Positions 25,875 through 37,623 of a stretch of DNA of 63,694 nt are shown here, in pieces. The position numbers were made by a program, and so were the translations under genes. The DNA lies in NCBI GenBank assembly GCA_013289875.1, contig JABCZC010000026.1, positions 1-63,694 on the forward strand. Reading direction: 5' to 3'. This DNA is from Acidobacteriota bacterium. Its GTDB lineage: Bacteria > Acidobacteriota > Terriglobia > Terriglobales > Acidobacteriaceae. The notes under the pieces were generated by a model. That model did not search any database and was not told where the DNA came from. It saw only the letters and a list, made by a program, of their open reading frames with translations. How positions within the stretch are numbered: the stretch's first letter is position 1; each line of letters opens with the position of its first letter.

Positions 25875-26853
25875 GCTCTCCGCGCTGCTCGTACTTGCCC
25901 TTGCTTCTGCACCCATGCTCCATGCGCAAGCTGGAGCAGCCATTCCGCCCCCCGTTTTCTTGTGGCCCAATGGAGCCCCCGGAACACTCGGCAACGCAGA
26001 AGCCGACAAGCCCCGCATGTACGCCTTCCTGCCCAAGACGCGCTCCACGAGTGCCGCCGTCCTCGTCATTCCCGGCGGAGGCTACGAGCATGTCGCCATG
26101 GGACATGAAGGCTTCCAGATCGCCACATGGCTCAACGCGCAGGGCATCCCTGCCTTTGTCCTCGACTACCGCGTCAAGCCGTATCGCTATCCGGTCGAGA
26201 TTGACGATGGCCGCCGCGCCATGCGCCTTATCCGTGCCCACGCTGCCGAGTACGGCATCAACCCCAACCGTCTCGGCGTCTGGGGATCATCCGCCGGAGG
26301 TCATCTCGCCTCTTCGCTCGGCACGCATTGCGAATCTGCAACCACCACGGAGACAAATACCGCGCCCGCGAACACCGACTCCATCGACTCGCAATCCTGC
26401 AAGCCGAACTTCATGGTGCTTGAATATCCCGTAATCACCATGGAAGCCCCCGAGGCCCACCACGGCTCGGCGCTCAACCTGCTCGGCGCCAATCCCGACC
26501 CTGCGCTGCGCCGCGAATATTCGAATCAGTTCGCTGTAACCGCGCAGACGCCACCGACTTTCATCTGGGCCACGACCAAAGACCCCACCGTCCCGGTCGA
26601 AAACTCGCTCGACTTCTACCGTGCTCTGGAGCGACATCATGTCTCGGCCGAGCTGCACATTTACGACTACGCCGACCACGGCTGCGGACTCTGCGGCTCT
26701 ATCAGTCCTCTCTCTACCTGGCCGATGCTGCTGCGCAACTGGTTACTGGTGCACAGTTTCTTGCCGCCCAATGCGCCGCCCGCTCCAGCGCCCGAGCCCA
26801 ACTCCGCCTTTTGGCCGCAAGGTCTTACCGGTCCCGGACAATACAATCCGTGA
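25855..26853 (+). CDS. Secreted alpha/beta hydrolase (acetyl-esterase-like)
   Basis: 332 residues from ATG 25855, with a signal peptide (KLSALLVLALASAPMLHAQA). Oxyanion loop VIPGGGYEHVA, nucleophile elbow WGSSAGGHLAS, and a likely His in DYADHGCGL; the Asp lies in TTKDPTVPV. This is the BD-FAE/Axe-like group that removes acetyl or feruloyl groups from plant polysaccharides; the substrate is unproven. Overlaps lgt by 20 bp and its stop overlaps the next start (GTGA). A paralogous esterase lies at 46335-47219. Confidence 0.85.
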   Translation: MTRRLPKLSALLVLALASAPMLHAQAGAAIPPPVFLWPNGAPGTLGNAEADKPRMYAFLPKTRSTSAAVLVIPGGGYEHVAMGHEGFQIATWLNAQGIPAFVLDYRVKPYRYPVEIDDGRRAMRLIRAHAAEYGINPNRLGVWGSSAGGHLASSLGTHCESATTTETNTAPANTDSIDSQSCKPNFMVLEYPVITMEAPEAHHGSALNLLGANPDPALRREYSNQFAVTAQTPPTFIWATTKDPTVPVENSLDFYRALERHHVSAELHIYDYADHGCGLCGSISPLSTWPMLLRNWLLVHSFLPPNAPPAPAPEPNSAFWPQGLTGPGQYNP

Positions 26854-27851
26854 ACCTCAGCAACCACACCGTTCCGCCCGAAGACGCGGGCCAGCGTCTC
26901 GACGCGTGGCTGGTCTCGCAACTTGAAAGCATCAGCCGCGCCCGCATTCAGCTCCTCATCTCCGAAGCGAAGGTTCTGGTCGACGGCGCGTCCGCGCGGG
27001 CCTCGCGAAAGCTGCGCGGAGGCGAGGTCATCGAAATCACCGGAGAGGCAGCGCCGCCGCCCCTGCGCGGCATCCCCGAGGCCATCCCTCTCGACATCGT
27101 CTACGAAGACGACGACCTTTCTGTCATCAACAAGCCCGCCGGCATGATGGTCCACGCCGGCTCTGGAGCCGCCGACGACGCCCGCAACCTCGGAACGCTC
27201 GTGAACGCGCTGCTCAGCCACTACCAGCAGCTTTCGTCCACCGGAGGCCCGCTGCGCCCCGGCATCGTCCATCGTCTCGACAAGCAGACCAGCGGTCTTA
27301 TCATCGTCGCGCGCAACGATGCGGCTCACCTTAAATTGAGCGAGATGTTTTCCCGCCGCCAGATGCGCAAGACCTACATCGCGCTTGTCCACGGCAACCT
27401 CAGGCAGGATGACGGAACGATCAACACCGCCATCGCCCGCGACGCCATCCGCCGCACTCGCATGACCACCAGGCGCGATACCGGAGCACGCGCTGCCGTC
27501 TCACACTACAGCGTGCTCGAGCGTATCGTTTCGCGCTTTGGCAATTTCACTCTGATCTCCGTGCGCATTGAGACGGGCCGCACGCACCAGATCCGCGTGC
27601 ACCTCTCTTCGATTGGCCATCCCGTCGCCGGAGATACCCTCTACGGAGCCCCGGCCCGCATTCCCGTCGTCGCCGCCGCTCGCCGCAAGAAATCCGACCC
27701 CGAACCTGAAACCATCGCCCTCGACCGCAACTTCCTCCACGCCGCAGAACTGGAATTCGCGCACCCCCGCACAGGCCAGCCGCTGCACCTGAAGGCGCCT
27801 CTGCCCGAAGAACTCAATGCCCTTCTGGCGAAACTAAAGAGCGATGAATAA
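26850..27851 (+). CDS. RluA-family 23S rRNA pseudouridine synthase, RluD-like
   Basis: 333 residues from GTG 26850, which overlaps the previous stop. An S4 RNA-binding domain (residues about 12-60, GQRLDAWLVSQL) precedes the catalytic domain. The catalytic aspartate is in HRLDKQTSG; INKPAGMMVH and GRTHQIRVH are the other family motifs. Position specificity (RluC- or RluD-type) cannot be settled from motifs alone. Confidence 0.92.
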   Translation: MNLSNHTVPPEDAGQRLDAWLVSQLESISRARIQLLISEAKVLVDGASARASRKLRGGEVIEITGEAAPPPLRGIPEAIPLDIVYEDDDLSVINKPAGMMVHAGSGAADDARNLGTLVNALLSHYQQLSSTGGPLRPGIVHRLDKQTSGLIIVARNDAAHLKLSEMFSRRQMRKTYIALVHGNLRQDDGTINTAIARDAIRRTRMTTRRDTGARAAVSHYSVLERIVSRFGNFTLISVRIETGRTHQIRVHLSSIGHPVAGDTLYGAPARIPVVAAARRKKSDPEPETIALDRNFLHAAELEFAHPRTGQPLHLKAPLPEELNALLAKLKSDE

Positions 27852-27860
27852 AAATTGCCG

Positions 27861-28439
27861 CTACACGTCCCCAGCCATCAGATTCTGGTTCACCGAACAC
27901 CACGTGTACTTGCCGCCTTTCAGGTCAAGCACCCAGACCAAGTAGAAGACGTTGGGAAAAGGATTTGTGATGTGCGCGTAGTTGGTGATAGGCACTTCCT
28001 TGTTGATGTGCTCCATGATGTCGGGCATGATGTGGTCGTGCTCCCAGCAAATGAGCACTGGGCTGCCATGTTCGAGCACGCTCTTCACCATGTCCTTTTC
28101 CCCGCCCCCAACGTCGTAGGAGACATTGAATTGCGAGCTGCCTTCCTTGTACTTCAGCCACGCCGCCAGAGGCTCAACCGTTTCAAATGGGCGTTGCGTC
28201 TCGCCCTTGGGATTAGCCGCGTAGATGTGGTGAGGCGTCTCAATCTCTGTGTTCGCAGGCTTCGACTTGTATGGCGCGAAGAAGGCATTCAGCGCTCCGG
28301 CTCTCTGCCATCCGAGCACGATCAGCGATTTTCCGCCGCCTGACTGCCCGTCTTCCTTCACATCCCACGGCCCGCTCTTGTTGGGTGGATTCGGCGGCTT
28401 CTCTGCATGGCGGATGATCATGATCTTGCTCGGGGGCAT
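27861..28439 (-). CDS. Histidine phosphatase superfamily protein
   Basis: 192 residues. The phosphohistidine motif appears as IIRHAEK (residues 8-14), with a further conserved QRPFETVEPLA and a late His in WEHDHIMPD, giving the usual His pair. No signal peptide. Substrate unknown; phosphoglycerate mutase-like and phytase-like members share this core. Convergent with the pseudouridine synthase gene. Confidence 0.8.
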   Translation of the reverse strand: MPPSKIMIIRHAEKPPNPPNKSGPWDVKEDGQSGGGKSLIVLGWQRAGALNAFFAPYKSKPANTEIETPHHIYAANPKGETQRPFETVEPLAAWLKYKEGSSQFNVSYDVGGGEKDMVKSVLEHGSPVLICWEHDHIMPDIMEHINKEVPITNYAHITNPFPNVFYLVWVLDLKGGKYTWCSVNQNLMAGDV

Positions 28440-28557
28440 CGGATTCTCTCCTTAAAGTAAGGTGCGCCTGCGTTGGGCGCGTCCTGGATACTCTACGCCG
28501 AAATCCCTCTTGCGTCAGCGCTATAATCGTCCATCACACGGCGCAGAGGAAGTCACG

Positions 28558-30066
28558 ATGCCTCGGATCTTCGTAAGCTATCGTCGAGAGGACGCCGAAG
28601 GCGAAGCGGGGCGCCTCTTCGACGATCTGGTCAACCACTTTGGCGAAGATTCGGTGTTCCTGGACGTCGCCGCCATCGAAGTGGGACGCGATTTTCGCAA
28701 GGCGATTGACGAGAGCGTCGCCACTTGCGGTGTTCTGCTGGCGATCATTGGCAGAGATTGGATTGATGCGAAGAATGAAGCGGGACAGCGCCGCCTCGAC
28801 GACCCCTCCGATTTCGTTCGTCTCGAAACTGCCTCGGCGCTCAAGCGCGACATCCCCGTAATTCCCGTACTCGTCCACGGCGCGAAAATGCCGCGTCCCG
28901 ACCAGCTTCCAGATGACCTTAAGGAGCTGGCCTTCCGCAACGGCGTGGAGTTGACCCACGCCCGGTGGCGTTCTGATCTTGATTTGTTGATCAAGGCCCT
29001 CCGCCGCCATGTGGAGGACCCAAAGAATCCGGAAGTGTCAGCGCCTGCGGCAGTCGAAGCAAGAGTGCCGGTCCGACCTTTACCCGTTCCGCCTTTGGCT
29101 GTTGAAGATACAGTCCGAAACAAGGACACCCCCCCGGCGCCCTGGTGGAAATCCCGTGGAGCGATCCTGGCGTTCGTCGTGGGTGCTGCAGTCGTCCTTG
29201 CGGCCGGGGCTTATTTGCTATGGCCAAAGAAACCGGCGGTCCCGGACCTGACCGGAAGCACCATATTCGACGCCACTGCGAAACTCCAGGCGGCGACGCT
29301 TGTGGTTGGGCGCAAAATTTATCAGGTAGATGCGGAAAAGGCCGCCGATACCGTCCTGAGCCAGTCCCCTTTACCCAACACGCGCGTGAAGAGCGGTACC
29401 GCGGTCGATATCGTGCTTGTGAAGCGTCAGGCGTCGGTAGAGGTTCCTCGTCTGACAGGGAAGTCGCTGGATGTCGCTCAAACCGTGCTGCAGGATCTCC
29501 ATCTCGCAGTCGGCAATGTTTCGCGAGAGCCGAGGTCAGATGTAGTGCAGGATACTGTCCTCGACGAATTCCCCAAGTCTGGCAAGAAGGTGGAGTCTGG
29601 AACCGCAATTGATCTGGTGGTGGCGCAGGCCCAAACCCAGCCGGCTCCTGTCCCGCCGCAACCCCGTCCCGCTCCGCCTCAACCGTCCAATGTGCAAAGC
29701 TCTCTCCCCAATTTCGCCGGCACCTGGCGGATGTTCGAAGAGACATACAACGGCGAAGCCAGGACCGTTTCTCCGCAGGAGAAACCGCTCACAATTACGC
29801 AGAATGGAACGGCCGTCCATATCGGCAGGGATCTCACGATTACCAGCGCTGGCACCGTCACCTACCGGCAGTTTTATGTGCATGACAACCAGCACGGGCA
29901 TGAGGTGGCGACGGAAGATCAGGCCGACCTGGTGAATACCTTTACGTGGAGAGTCAAAGGCTCCACCCTGATATTCGAAACCACCTTCGACTATAAAAGG
30001 CCATATTATGGTCATCCGCTCGTCAAGGATCTGCGCATCATGAAGTACCACCGGATCGCCCCTTAG
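28558..30066 (+). CDS. TIR domain-TM-PASTA protein
   Basis: 502 residues from ATG 28558 (AGAGGA site upstream; a TATAAT box lies at 28522-28527). Domain order: TIR domain 1-150, beginning RIFVSYRRED, with Glu90 in DDPSDFVRLE at the position of the TIR NADase glutamate; proline-rich linker 160-195; one membrane helix about 200-222; two PASTA repeats about 227-289 and 295-357; Pro-rich linker; and a C-terminal lipocalin-like beta domain starting FAGTWRM at about 386. The TIR part should face the cytoplasm and the PASTA part the periplasm. PASTA usually senses muropeptides in kinases; here it is joined to TIR instead. Function inferred only. Confidence 0.88.
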   Translation: MPRIFVSYRREDAEGEAGRLFDDLVNHFGEDSVFLDVAAIEVGRDFRKAIDESVATCGVLLAIIGRDWIDAKNEAGQRRLDDPSDFVRLETASALKRDIPVIPVLVHGAKMPRPDQLPDDLKELAFRNGVELTHARWRSDLDLLIKALRRHVEDPKNPEVSAPAAVEARVPVRPLPVPPLAVEDTVRNKDTPPAPWWKSRGAILAFVVGAAVVLAAGAYLLWPKKPAVPDLTGSTIFDATAKLQAATLVVGRKIYQVDAEKAADTVLSQSPLPNTRVKSGTAVDIVLVKRQASVEVPRLTGKSLDVAQTVLQDLHLAVGNVSREPRSDVVQDTVLDEFPKSGKKVESGTAIDLVVAQAQTQPAPVPPQPRPAPPQPSNVQSSLPNFAGTWRMFEETYNGEARTVSPQEKPLTITQNGTAVHIGRDLTITSAGTVTYRQFYVHDNQHGHEVATEDQADLVNTFTWRVKGSTLIFETTFDYKRPYYGHPLVKDLRIMKYHRIAP

Positions 30067-30138
30067 GAACGACGAAAATCTGCTTACCGGTGGCGCTATT
30101 GTTGACCCGGCGCACCACCACAGGTGGATAATCCAGGC

Positions 30139-32610
30139 ATGGTTCAATCCGGCTCCGGACTGCGCAACACTTTCGACTCGCTGATCCGCGATTTCCGCTA
30201 CGGCATCCGCACGCTGGCACGTACGTCCGGGTTTTCGGTCATCGCCATCCTCGTCATGGCGCTCGGCATCGGAGCCACTGCGGCCCTCTTCACCGTCGTG
30301 CATTCCGTTCTCCTCAAGCCGCTGCCGCTCCCGGACGTAGATCGCCTGGTGGCAATCTACGAAGCCGACACAAAACTCAAATTCAACAACAACAACTCGG
30401 TGGCCGGAGGCACGTTTCATAGCTGGGAGCAGGAAAATCGCACCTTCCAGCACATCGCCATCAGCACCGAAGATGACGGCAACTTCTCATCGAGCGACGG
30501 CCAGCTGCCCGAACGAATCCACTCCGTCGCATCTTCGTGGGCTGCGCTGCCGTTGCTCGGGGTCCAGCCCGTTTATGGGCGGCTCTTCACGTCCGATGAC
30601 GATAAGTACGGCGCAAATGAAACCACCGTGCTCACTTGGGGATTCTGGAAACGCCGCTTTGGAGGCAACCCTGCCATCATTGGGCACACCATCCTGCTCG
30701 ACTCCAAGCCATACACGGTCATCGGTATTCTCCCCGCCTGGTTCTCGTATCCCAACCCCCGCGTACAGCTTTGGGTACCGGTGTATCCCGAAGTGCCTCC
30801 GCAGGTGATGGCCTCGCATGACTCGCACAATTTCAGAATCATCGGCAAGCTGAAGTCGGGCGTTTCTCCTGCCATAGCACAGGCAGACTTGAGCAATATC
30901 TCCGCTCAGGTGCGCAGGCAGCTTCCCGAGGGCCCGGTTTTCGACGCGGCATACATCCGTCCGCTTCTCGACGCGGATACCTATCAGGTCAAGACGCTTC
31001 TCTATGCTCTCTTTGCCGCGACGGGATGCCTGCTCCTGATCGCGTGCCTCAACATTGCCAATCTGCTCGTAGCGCGTTCCGCCTCGCGGCGCAGGGAATT
31101 GGCGATTCGCACCGCCCTCGGCGGCTCGAAGGCAAGGCTCCTTCGCGAGCGGGTCACCGAGAGCATTCTGCTTTCACTGGCTGGCGGTTTGCTCGGACTG
31201 CTCTTTGCCCAGACCGGTCTGCAGTGGCTTCTCCATCAGCGCACCGATCTGCCCCGTGCCGAATCGATCCACCTGGACCTTATCGCCGTCCTATTCTCCA
31301 TTGGCCTCGCAGCACTTTGCGGCATAGCCGCGGGCCTCGCGCCAGCCCTTGTTGAAGACGAAGAGCAGGTCTTGCGCACCCTGCAGGAATCTTCCCGTTC
31401 GGTAAGCGGAAGCCGCCGCAGTATCACGCTGCGCCGCGCGTTGCTCTCGATTGAAGTGGCCCTCACCGTTGTGCTGCTGGTGGGCGCCGGACTCTTCCTG
31501 CGCAGTTTCCAGAAGCTCCGCACTGTGGACATTGGCGTGCCCACCGCAAATGTTCTGCACCTGAGCATCGCCCTGCCGGACGCGGCGTATCAGGACGGCC
31601 CGAAAAAGCTCGCATTCATCGAGCAGTTGGTCGAGCGCGTAAGCGCGTTGCCCGGTGTCCGTGCCGTCGGCATCAGCACCTGCCTGCCCGGCCAAGGCCA
31701 CTGCCAGGACGACGCCTTCACCATCCCCGAAGTCCCGCCGCCGCCCAAGGGTCAGTTTTGGGACGCCAACGTTCGCTTCGTGGATCCCGGCTTCTTCAAG
31801 GCGATCCAAATGCCTCTGCTGCGCGGCCGCTACTTTTCGCCTGTGGAGCGCCTCACTCGCCGCCAATATGCAATTGTGAGCGAATCCTTTGTGCGCCAAT
31901 TCCTGCCAACGACCGACCTGATCGGTAAACACGTGAAGGATCCCAATAACGGCGAGCTGGATGAGAAAAGCGTCAGCAGCGAGATTGTCGGTGTTGTCGG
32001 CGACGTTCGCGAGGTTGTAAGCCGCGAGCCTCGGCCAACTATCTATTATCCGCTTTACGGCGGCTTGCGCGGCGATCTGGAGCTGGCTGTGCGCACCGCT
32101 TCCGATCCCCTGAGCATGGCGCTGCCCGTCCAGCGTGTGGTTGCCCAACTGGACCCGGCCCTGCCTGTCGCCGACGTGCTCTCTCTTGACCAGATAGTCG
32201 GCAAGGAGACCGCCGCCGCCAGCTTCGACGCCATCCTGCTGCTTGTCTTTGCGACGCTTTCGCTCATTCTTGCCGCCGTCGGCCTCTTCGGCGTCCTGTC
32301 GTACATCGTCGCCCAGCGCACTGGCGAAATCGGCATCCGCATGGCCCTCGGCGCGCAGCGCGACCAGGTCATGAAGCTGATGCTCGCCGACGGTCTGAGT
32401 CCCGCTCTTTTAGGGCTGGTGCTGGGACTCGCGGCCAGCGCCGCCGCCACGCGACTGATCCGATCGTTAATTTATGGAACACAGCCCCTCGACCCTGTCG
32501 TTTTTGTGCTGGTCGCGTTTGCGTTGCTGGCCGTGGCCACCGTTGCCTGCTTCGTGCCCGCCTGGCGCGCTTCGCGCCTCGATCCCATGGAGGCGCTGCG
32601 GACGGAATAG
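30139..32610 (+). CDS. MacB/FtsX-type ABC transporter permease (acidobacterial ADOP type)
   Basis: 823 residues from ATG 30139 (AGGTGG upstream; a GTG at 30124 is also in frame). Two repeated halves, each with a first hydrophobic helix, a large periplasmic domain and three further helices; conserved pieces are LGIGATAALFTVVHSVLLKPLP, ARSASRRRELAIRTALGGSK and ALGAQRDQVMKLM. No ATPase domain is in the protein or beside it, hence the name orphan permease. Unlike the two copies at 56530-62270 it lacks the N-terminal soluble extension and has no PadR gene. Cargo unknown. Confidence 0.88.
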   Translation: MVQSGSGLRNTFDSLIRDFRYGIRTLARTSGFSVIAILVMALGIGATAALFTVVHSVLLKPLPLPDVDRLVAIYEADTKLKFNNNNSVAGGTFHSWEQENRTFQHIAISTEDDGNFSSSDGQLPERIHSVASSWAALPLLGVQPVYGRLFTSDDDKYGANETTVLTWGFWKRRFGGNPAIIGHTILLDSKPYTVIGILPAWFSYPNPRVQLWVPVYPEVPPQVMASHDSHNFRIIGKLKSGVSPAIAQADLSNISAQVRRQLPEGPVFDAAYIRPLLDADTYQVKTLLYALFAATGCLLLIACLNIANLLVARSASRRRELAIRTALGGSKARLLRERVTESILLSLAGGLLGLLFAQTGLQWLLHQRTDLPRAESIHLDLIAVLFSIGLAALCGIAAGLAPALVEDEEQVLRTLQESSRSVSGSRRSITLRRALLSIEVALTVVLLVGAGLFLRSFQKLRTVDIGVPTANVLHLSIALPDAAYQDGPKKLAFIEQLVERVSALPGVRAVGISTCLPGQGHCQDDAFTIPEVPPPPKGQFWDANVRFVDPGFFKAIQMPLLRGRYFSPVERLTRRQYAIVSESFVRQFLPTTDLIGKHVKDPNNGELDEKSVSSEIVGVVGDVREVVSREPRPTIYYPLYGGLRGDLELAVRTASDPLSMALPVQRVVAQLDPALPVADVLSLDQIVGKETAAASFDAILLLVFATLSLILAAVGLFGVLSYIVAQRTGEIGIRMALGAQRDQVMKLMLADGLSPALLGLVLGLAASAAATRLIRSLIYGTQPLDPVVFVLVAFALLAVATVACFVPAWRASRLDPMEALRTE

Positions 32611-32657
32611 GCTCTTGGCCTGCCATGAGCTCCGCAATGTAGAATGACCTAAATAAA

Positions 32658-33716
32658 ATGATCAAAGGCTTTCCCACGATTCTTCGCTTCGTCCCTGTTC
32701 TGTTGTTTGCGTTTTCCGTCTCCTCCGCTTTTGCGCAGGCCGTACCCGCTAGTCCGGCGTCAGCCACTTCTGGTAGTCCGGCGCCTGTCGCCGCTGGCAA
32801 TCAGGCCCAGCCGACGCAGACATCTCCGGCACAAACTTCGCCGGCGACCGCGCCCGGCCAAGCGCAGGAAAATCCCGACCAGCAATACACCATCACCCGG
32901 CAGGTCAACGAAGTCGATCTGGTCTTCAGCGTCACTGATCACCACGGTCACTTCATCCGCGACCTCCAGCAGAGCGACTTTGCCCTGCTTGACGACCAGA
33001 AGGCTCCCGAGCGCGTCTACAGCTTCACTCAGCAGACCAACCTGCCCCTGCGTGTCGGTATTGTGATCGACACCAGCACGTCCATCCGCACACGCTTCCA
33101 GTTCGAGCAGCAGGCCGCGATCGAGTTTCTCCTTCAGATCGTGAAGCCAAGCACGGACAAGGCCTTCGTTATGGGCTTCGACGTGACGCCCGATTATAAG
33201 CAGGATTGGACCAACAGCCTCGACCTGCTCACCACCGGCATCAACTCGCTGCGCCCCGGCGGCGGCACCGCGCTCTTCGATGCCGTCTACAGCGCCTGCC
33301 GTGACAAGCTGCTCACCGCTCGCGGCACGGAACCGGTACGGAAGGCCATCGTCCTCGTCTCCGATGGAGACGACAACCAGAGCCACGCGTACCTTGACGA
33401 CGCCATCAAAGAGTGCCAGCGCGCCGAGACCATTGTTTACGCCATCAGCACCAACGTCAGCCCCAGCCGCGACCGCGGCGACGACACCCTGCAGAAGATC
33501 GCCCTGGCCACCGGCGGCCGCGCCTTCTATCCCAAGCGCATCGAAGACATGCCCGTCAGCTTTGCTGCTATTCAGGACGAGCTCCGCAGCCAGTACGCGC
33601 TCGTCTACAAGCCCGCCGATTTCAAGGCCGACGGAGCCTTCCGCCCTATCTACCTCTTCTGCCACAATCGTGGCTACCAGGTAAACGTCCGCAAGGGCTA
33701 CTTTGCGCCAAAGTGA
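32658..33716 (+). CDS. Secreted VWFA-related protein, MIDAS intact
   Basis: 352 residues, with a signal peptide (PVLLFAFSVSSAFAQA) and an Ala/Pro/Thr-rich linker to about residue 75. Then a short beta domain (DLVFSVTDHHGHFIRDL) and a von Willebrand A fold with MIDAS motif DTSTS and a later GGTALFDA. Matches the VWFA-related form expanded in acidobacteria. Role unknown; possibly adhesion or binding of exported complexes. Two paralogues lie at 38949 and 40060. Confidence 0.85.
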   Translation: MIKGFPTILRFVPVLLFAFSVSSAFAQAVPASPASATSGSPAPVAAGNQAQPTQTSPAQTSPATAPGQAQENPDQQYTITRQVNEVDLVFSVTDHHGHFIRDLQQSDFALLDDQKAPERVYSFTQQTNLPLRVGIVIDTSTSIRTRFQFEQQAAIEFLLQIVKPSTDKAFVMGFDVTPDYKQDWTNSLDLLTTGINSLRPGGGTALFDAVYSACRDKLLTARGTEPVRKAIVLVSDGDDNQSHAYLDDAIKECQRAETIVYAISTNVSPSRDRGDDTLQKIALATGGRAFYPKRIEDMPVSFAAIQDELRSQYALVYKPADFKADGAFRPIYLFCHNRGYQVNVRKGYFAPK

Positions 33717-33765
33717 GAAGCAGCTGAAAATCGGACAGCTAAGGACCGATCAGCTACCCGCTTTA

Positions 33766-35835
<2,070 letters not shown>

Positions 35836-35859
35836 CTAGTATTCTGTTCTCCGAACCCT

Positions 35860-36948
35860 ATGGATCCCATCACGCACTTCATGACCGGAGCCTGCCTCGG
35901 CCGCTCCGGCTTTAACCGCAAGACTGCCTACGCCACGCTGGCCATGACTCTCGCCGCCGAAGCCCCCGACCTCGACGTATTCTGGGGCTTTCGCGGGCCG
36001 CTGGTTGGCTTCGAGCGCCACCGCGGCATCACGCACACTTTGATCGCCGCTCCGGTCATCGCGCTCGTCACCACCGGCGTCGTCTGGCTCTTCCATAAAT
36101 GGAGCAGCTCGAGAAAACGCCGCAAACCACCGCGGCCTGGCCTGCCGCCTCCCCGCTGGGGACTGATCTGGCTCTTAGCGCTCATCGCCGATCTCAGCCA
36201 CCTGCTCCTCGACTACACCAACAACTATGGCATCCGCCCGTTCTTCCCCTTCAACCCGCACTGGTACGAGCGCAGCATCGTCTTCATCCTTGATCCGCTT
36301 ATCTTTCTCGCTCTCCTGGGCGCACTGGCCCTGCCCTGGATTTTTGGCCTCGCCGACCGCGAGATCGGAGCGCGTCGTCCTCTGTTCCGCGGACGAGGCT
36401 GGGCCATCGCCGCCCTCACGCTCATGGTCCTCTGGTGGTCCTTGCGCAATGCGGAGAAATCGCACGCCATCGAGCTTGTTCGCAACAGCGGCGTTGTCGC
36501 CGACCCTATCGTGAAGATCGATGCCGAACCCTATCCTATCAATCCCTTCACCTGGCATGTCGTTGCAGAAACCGCCGGCTACTATCAGACCGCCGAAGTG
36601 CACACCCGTAACGACGACGTACAGTCCGAACGCCCGTCCAGCATCACTTACAAGCCGCCCGTGACGTCGGCCGTCGCCGCTTCCAAACAATCCTGGCTTG
36701 GCCGCGTCTATCTGGACTGGTCGGAATTCCCGCTGGTTACGGACCTTGGTTACGCGCCCCTTAGCAGCACCGATCCGCCTCAACCCGGCTGGCATACCGT
36801 GGAGTTTGACGATTTGCGCTTTAGCTACTCCGCGCTCGGCGACGGCACCAGCCAAAATCCGGGCCGCAACCCCCTCGGCGGAGCTGTTTACGTTGGTCCC
36901 GGCAATGAGATCGAAGGCACGTTCATCGGCGGGCGGGAGCAGAAATAG
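35860..36948 (+). CDS. Membrane-bound metal-dependent hydrolase (YdjM/DUF457 family)
   Basis: 362 residues. Begins MDPITHFMTGACLGRSG with the early His of the family, then APDLDVFWGF and HRGITHTL, a set of His/Asp metal ligands. Several hydrophobic helices occupy about residues 65-200; the rest is a soluble domain. Relatives are inner membrane proteins of uncertain enzymatic role. Divergent from ligA. Confidence 0.85.
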   Translation: MDPITHFMTGACLGRSGFNRKTAYATLAMTLAAEAPDLDVFWGFRGPLVGFERHRGITHTLIAAPVIALVTTGVVWLFHKWSSSRKRRKPPRPGLPPPRWGLIWLLALIADLSHLLLDYTNNYGIRPFFPFNPHWYERSIVFILDPLIFLALLGALALPWIFGLADREIGARRPLFRGRGWAIAALTLMVLWWSLRNAEKSHAIELVRNSGVVADPIVKIDAEPYPINPFTWHVVAETAGYYQTAEVHTRNDDVQSERPSSITYKPPVTSAVAASKQSWLGRVYLDWSEFPLVTDLGYAPLSSTDPPQPGWHTVEFDDLRFSYSALGDGTSQNPGRNPLGGAVYVGPGNEIEGTFIGGREQK

Positions 36949-36952
36949 CGGC

Positions 36953-36974
36953 GGAGCGGTCAGCTGTCCGCTCC
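36953..36974 (+). terminator. Weak hairpin after the YdjM-like gene
   Basis: GGAGCGG (36953-36959) pairs with CCGCTCC (36968-36974). No T-tract follows, so termination is uncertain. Confidence 0.3.
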
Positions 36975-37081
36975 ACTAGTTGATCAAAACCTATTTTCAC
37001 CACATCGCACGCTTTTCCTTGACCCCCACCCGCCGCAGTCCGCAGAATAAAAGAGCCAAGTTCTTATTTCCTCGAGGGTTT

Positions 37082-37609
37082 ATGTCCGCCTATTTGCTTA
37101 TCATCGCGGCTGTTCTAAGCCGGATCATCCCGCACCCCGCCTGGCTCAACTTCACCGCCGTCGGCGGCTCGCTGCTCTATTTCGGAGCCCGCCGCCCGCT
37201 CCGTCAGGCCATTCTGCCCGTCGCCCTGCTGGCCGCAACCGACTACTACCTGACCGTCTACTTCTACAGCTATCCCTTCCACGTCTCGGCCTACCTCATT
37301 ACTTGGGCCTGGTACGCCGCCGTCATCGTCCTCGGCCGCATTCTTCTGGCCAAGCACGTCTCGGCCCTCCGCGTCGGAACCGCCGTCCTCATCGCACCCA
37401 CCTCGTTCTTCCTAGCGACGAATTTCGCAGCTTGGGTCGGGTCCCCGCTTTATCCGCAGACGCTCGCCGGACTCGGCATGTCCTACGTTGCCGGCCTGCC
37501 CTTCTACCGCAACGATCTCATCTCGACAGCATTAGTCGCGGGACTCGCCTTCGGCCTGCCCGCCTTGGCTCGCCAGTTAACTACACACAACCAGACCGCC
37601 GGCATCTAG
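37082..37609 (+). CDS. Membrane protein, DUF6580-like
   Basis: 175 residues from ATG 37082. Five to six hydrophobic helices and a RIIPHPAWLNFTAVGG start, a pattern I associate with DUF6580 proteins that resemble vitamin/ECF transporter S components. An earlier in-frame ATG (36980) lacks a ribosome binding site. Substrate unknown. Confidence 0.75.
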   Translation: MSAYLLIIAAVLSRIIPHPAWLNFTAVGGSLLYFGARRPLRQAILPVALLAATDYYLTVYFYSYPFHVSAYLITWAWYAAVIVLGRILLAKHVSALRVGTAVLIAPTSFFLATNFAAWVGSPLYPQTLAGLGMSYVAGLPFYRNDLISTALVAGLAFGLPALARQLTTHNQTAGI

Positions 37610-37623
37610 ACGAAATTAACAAT

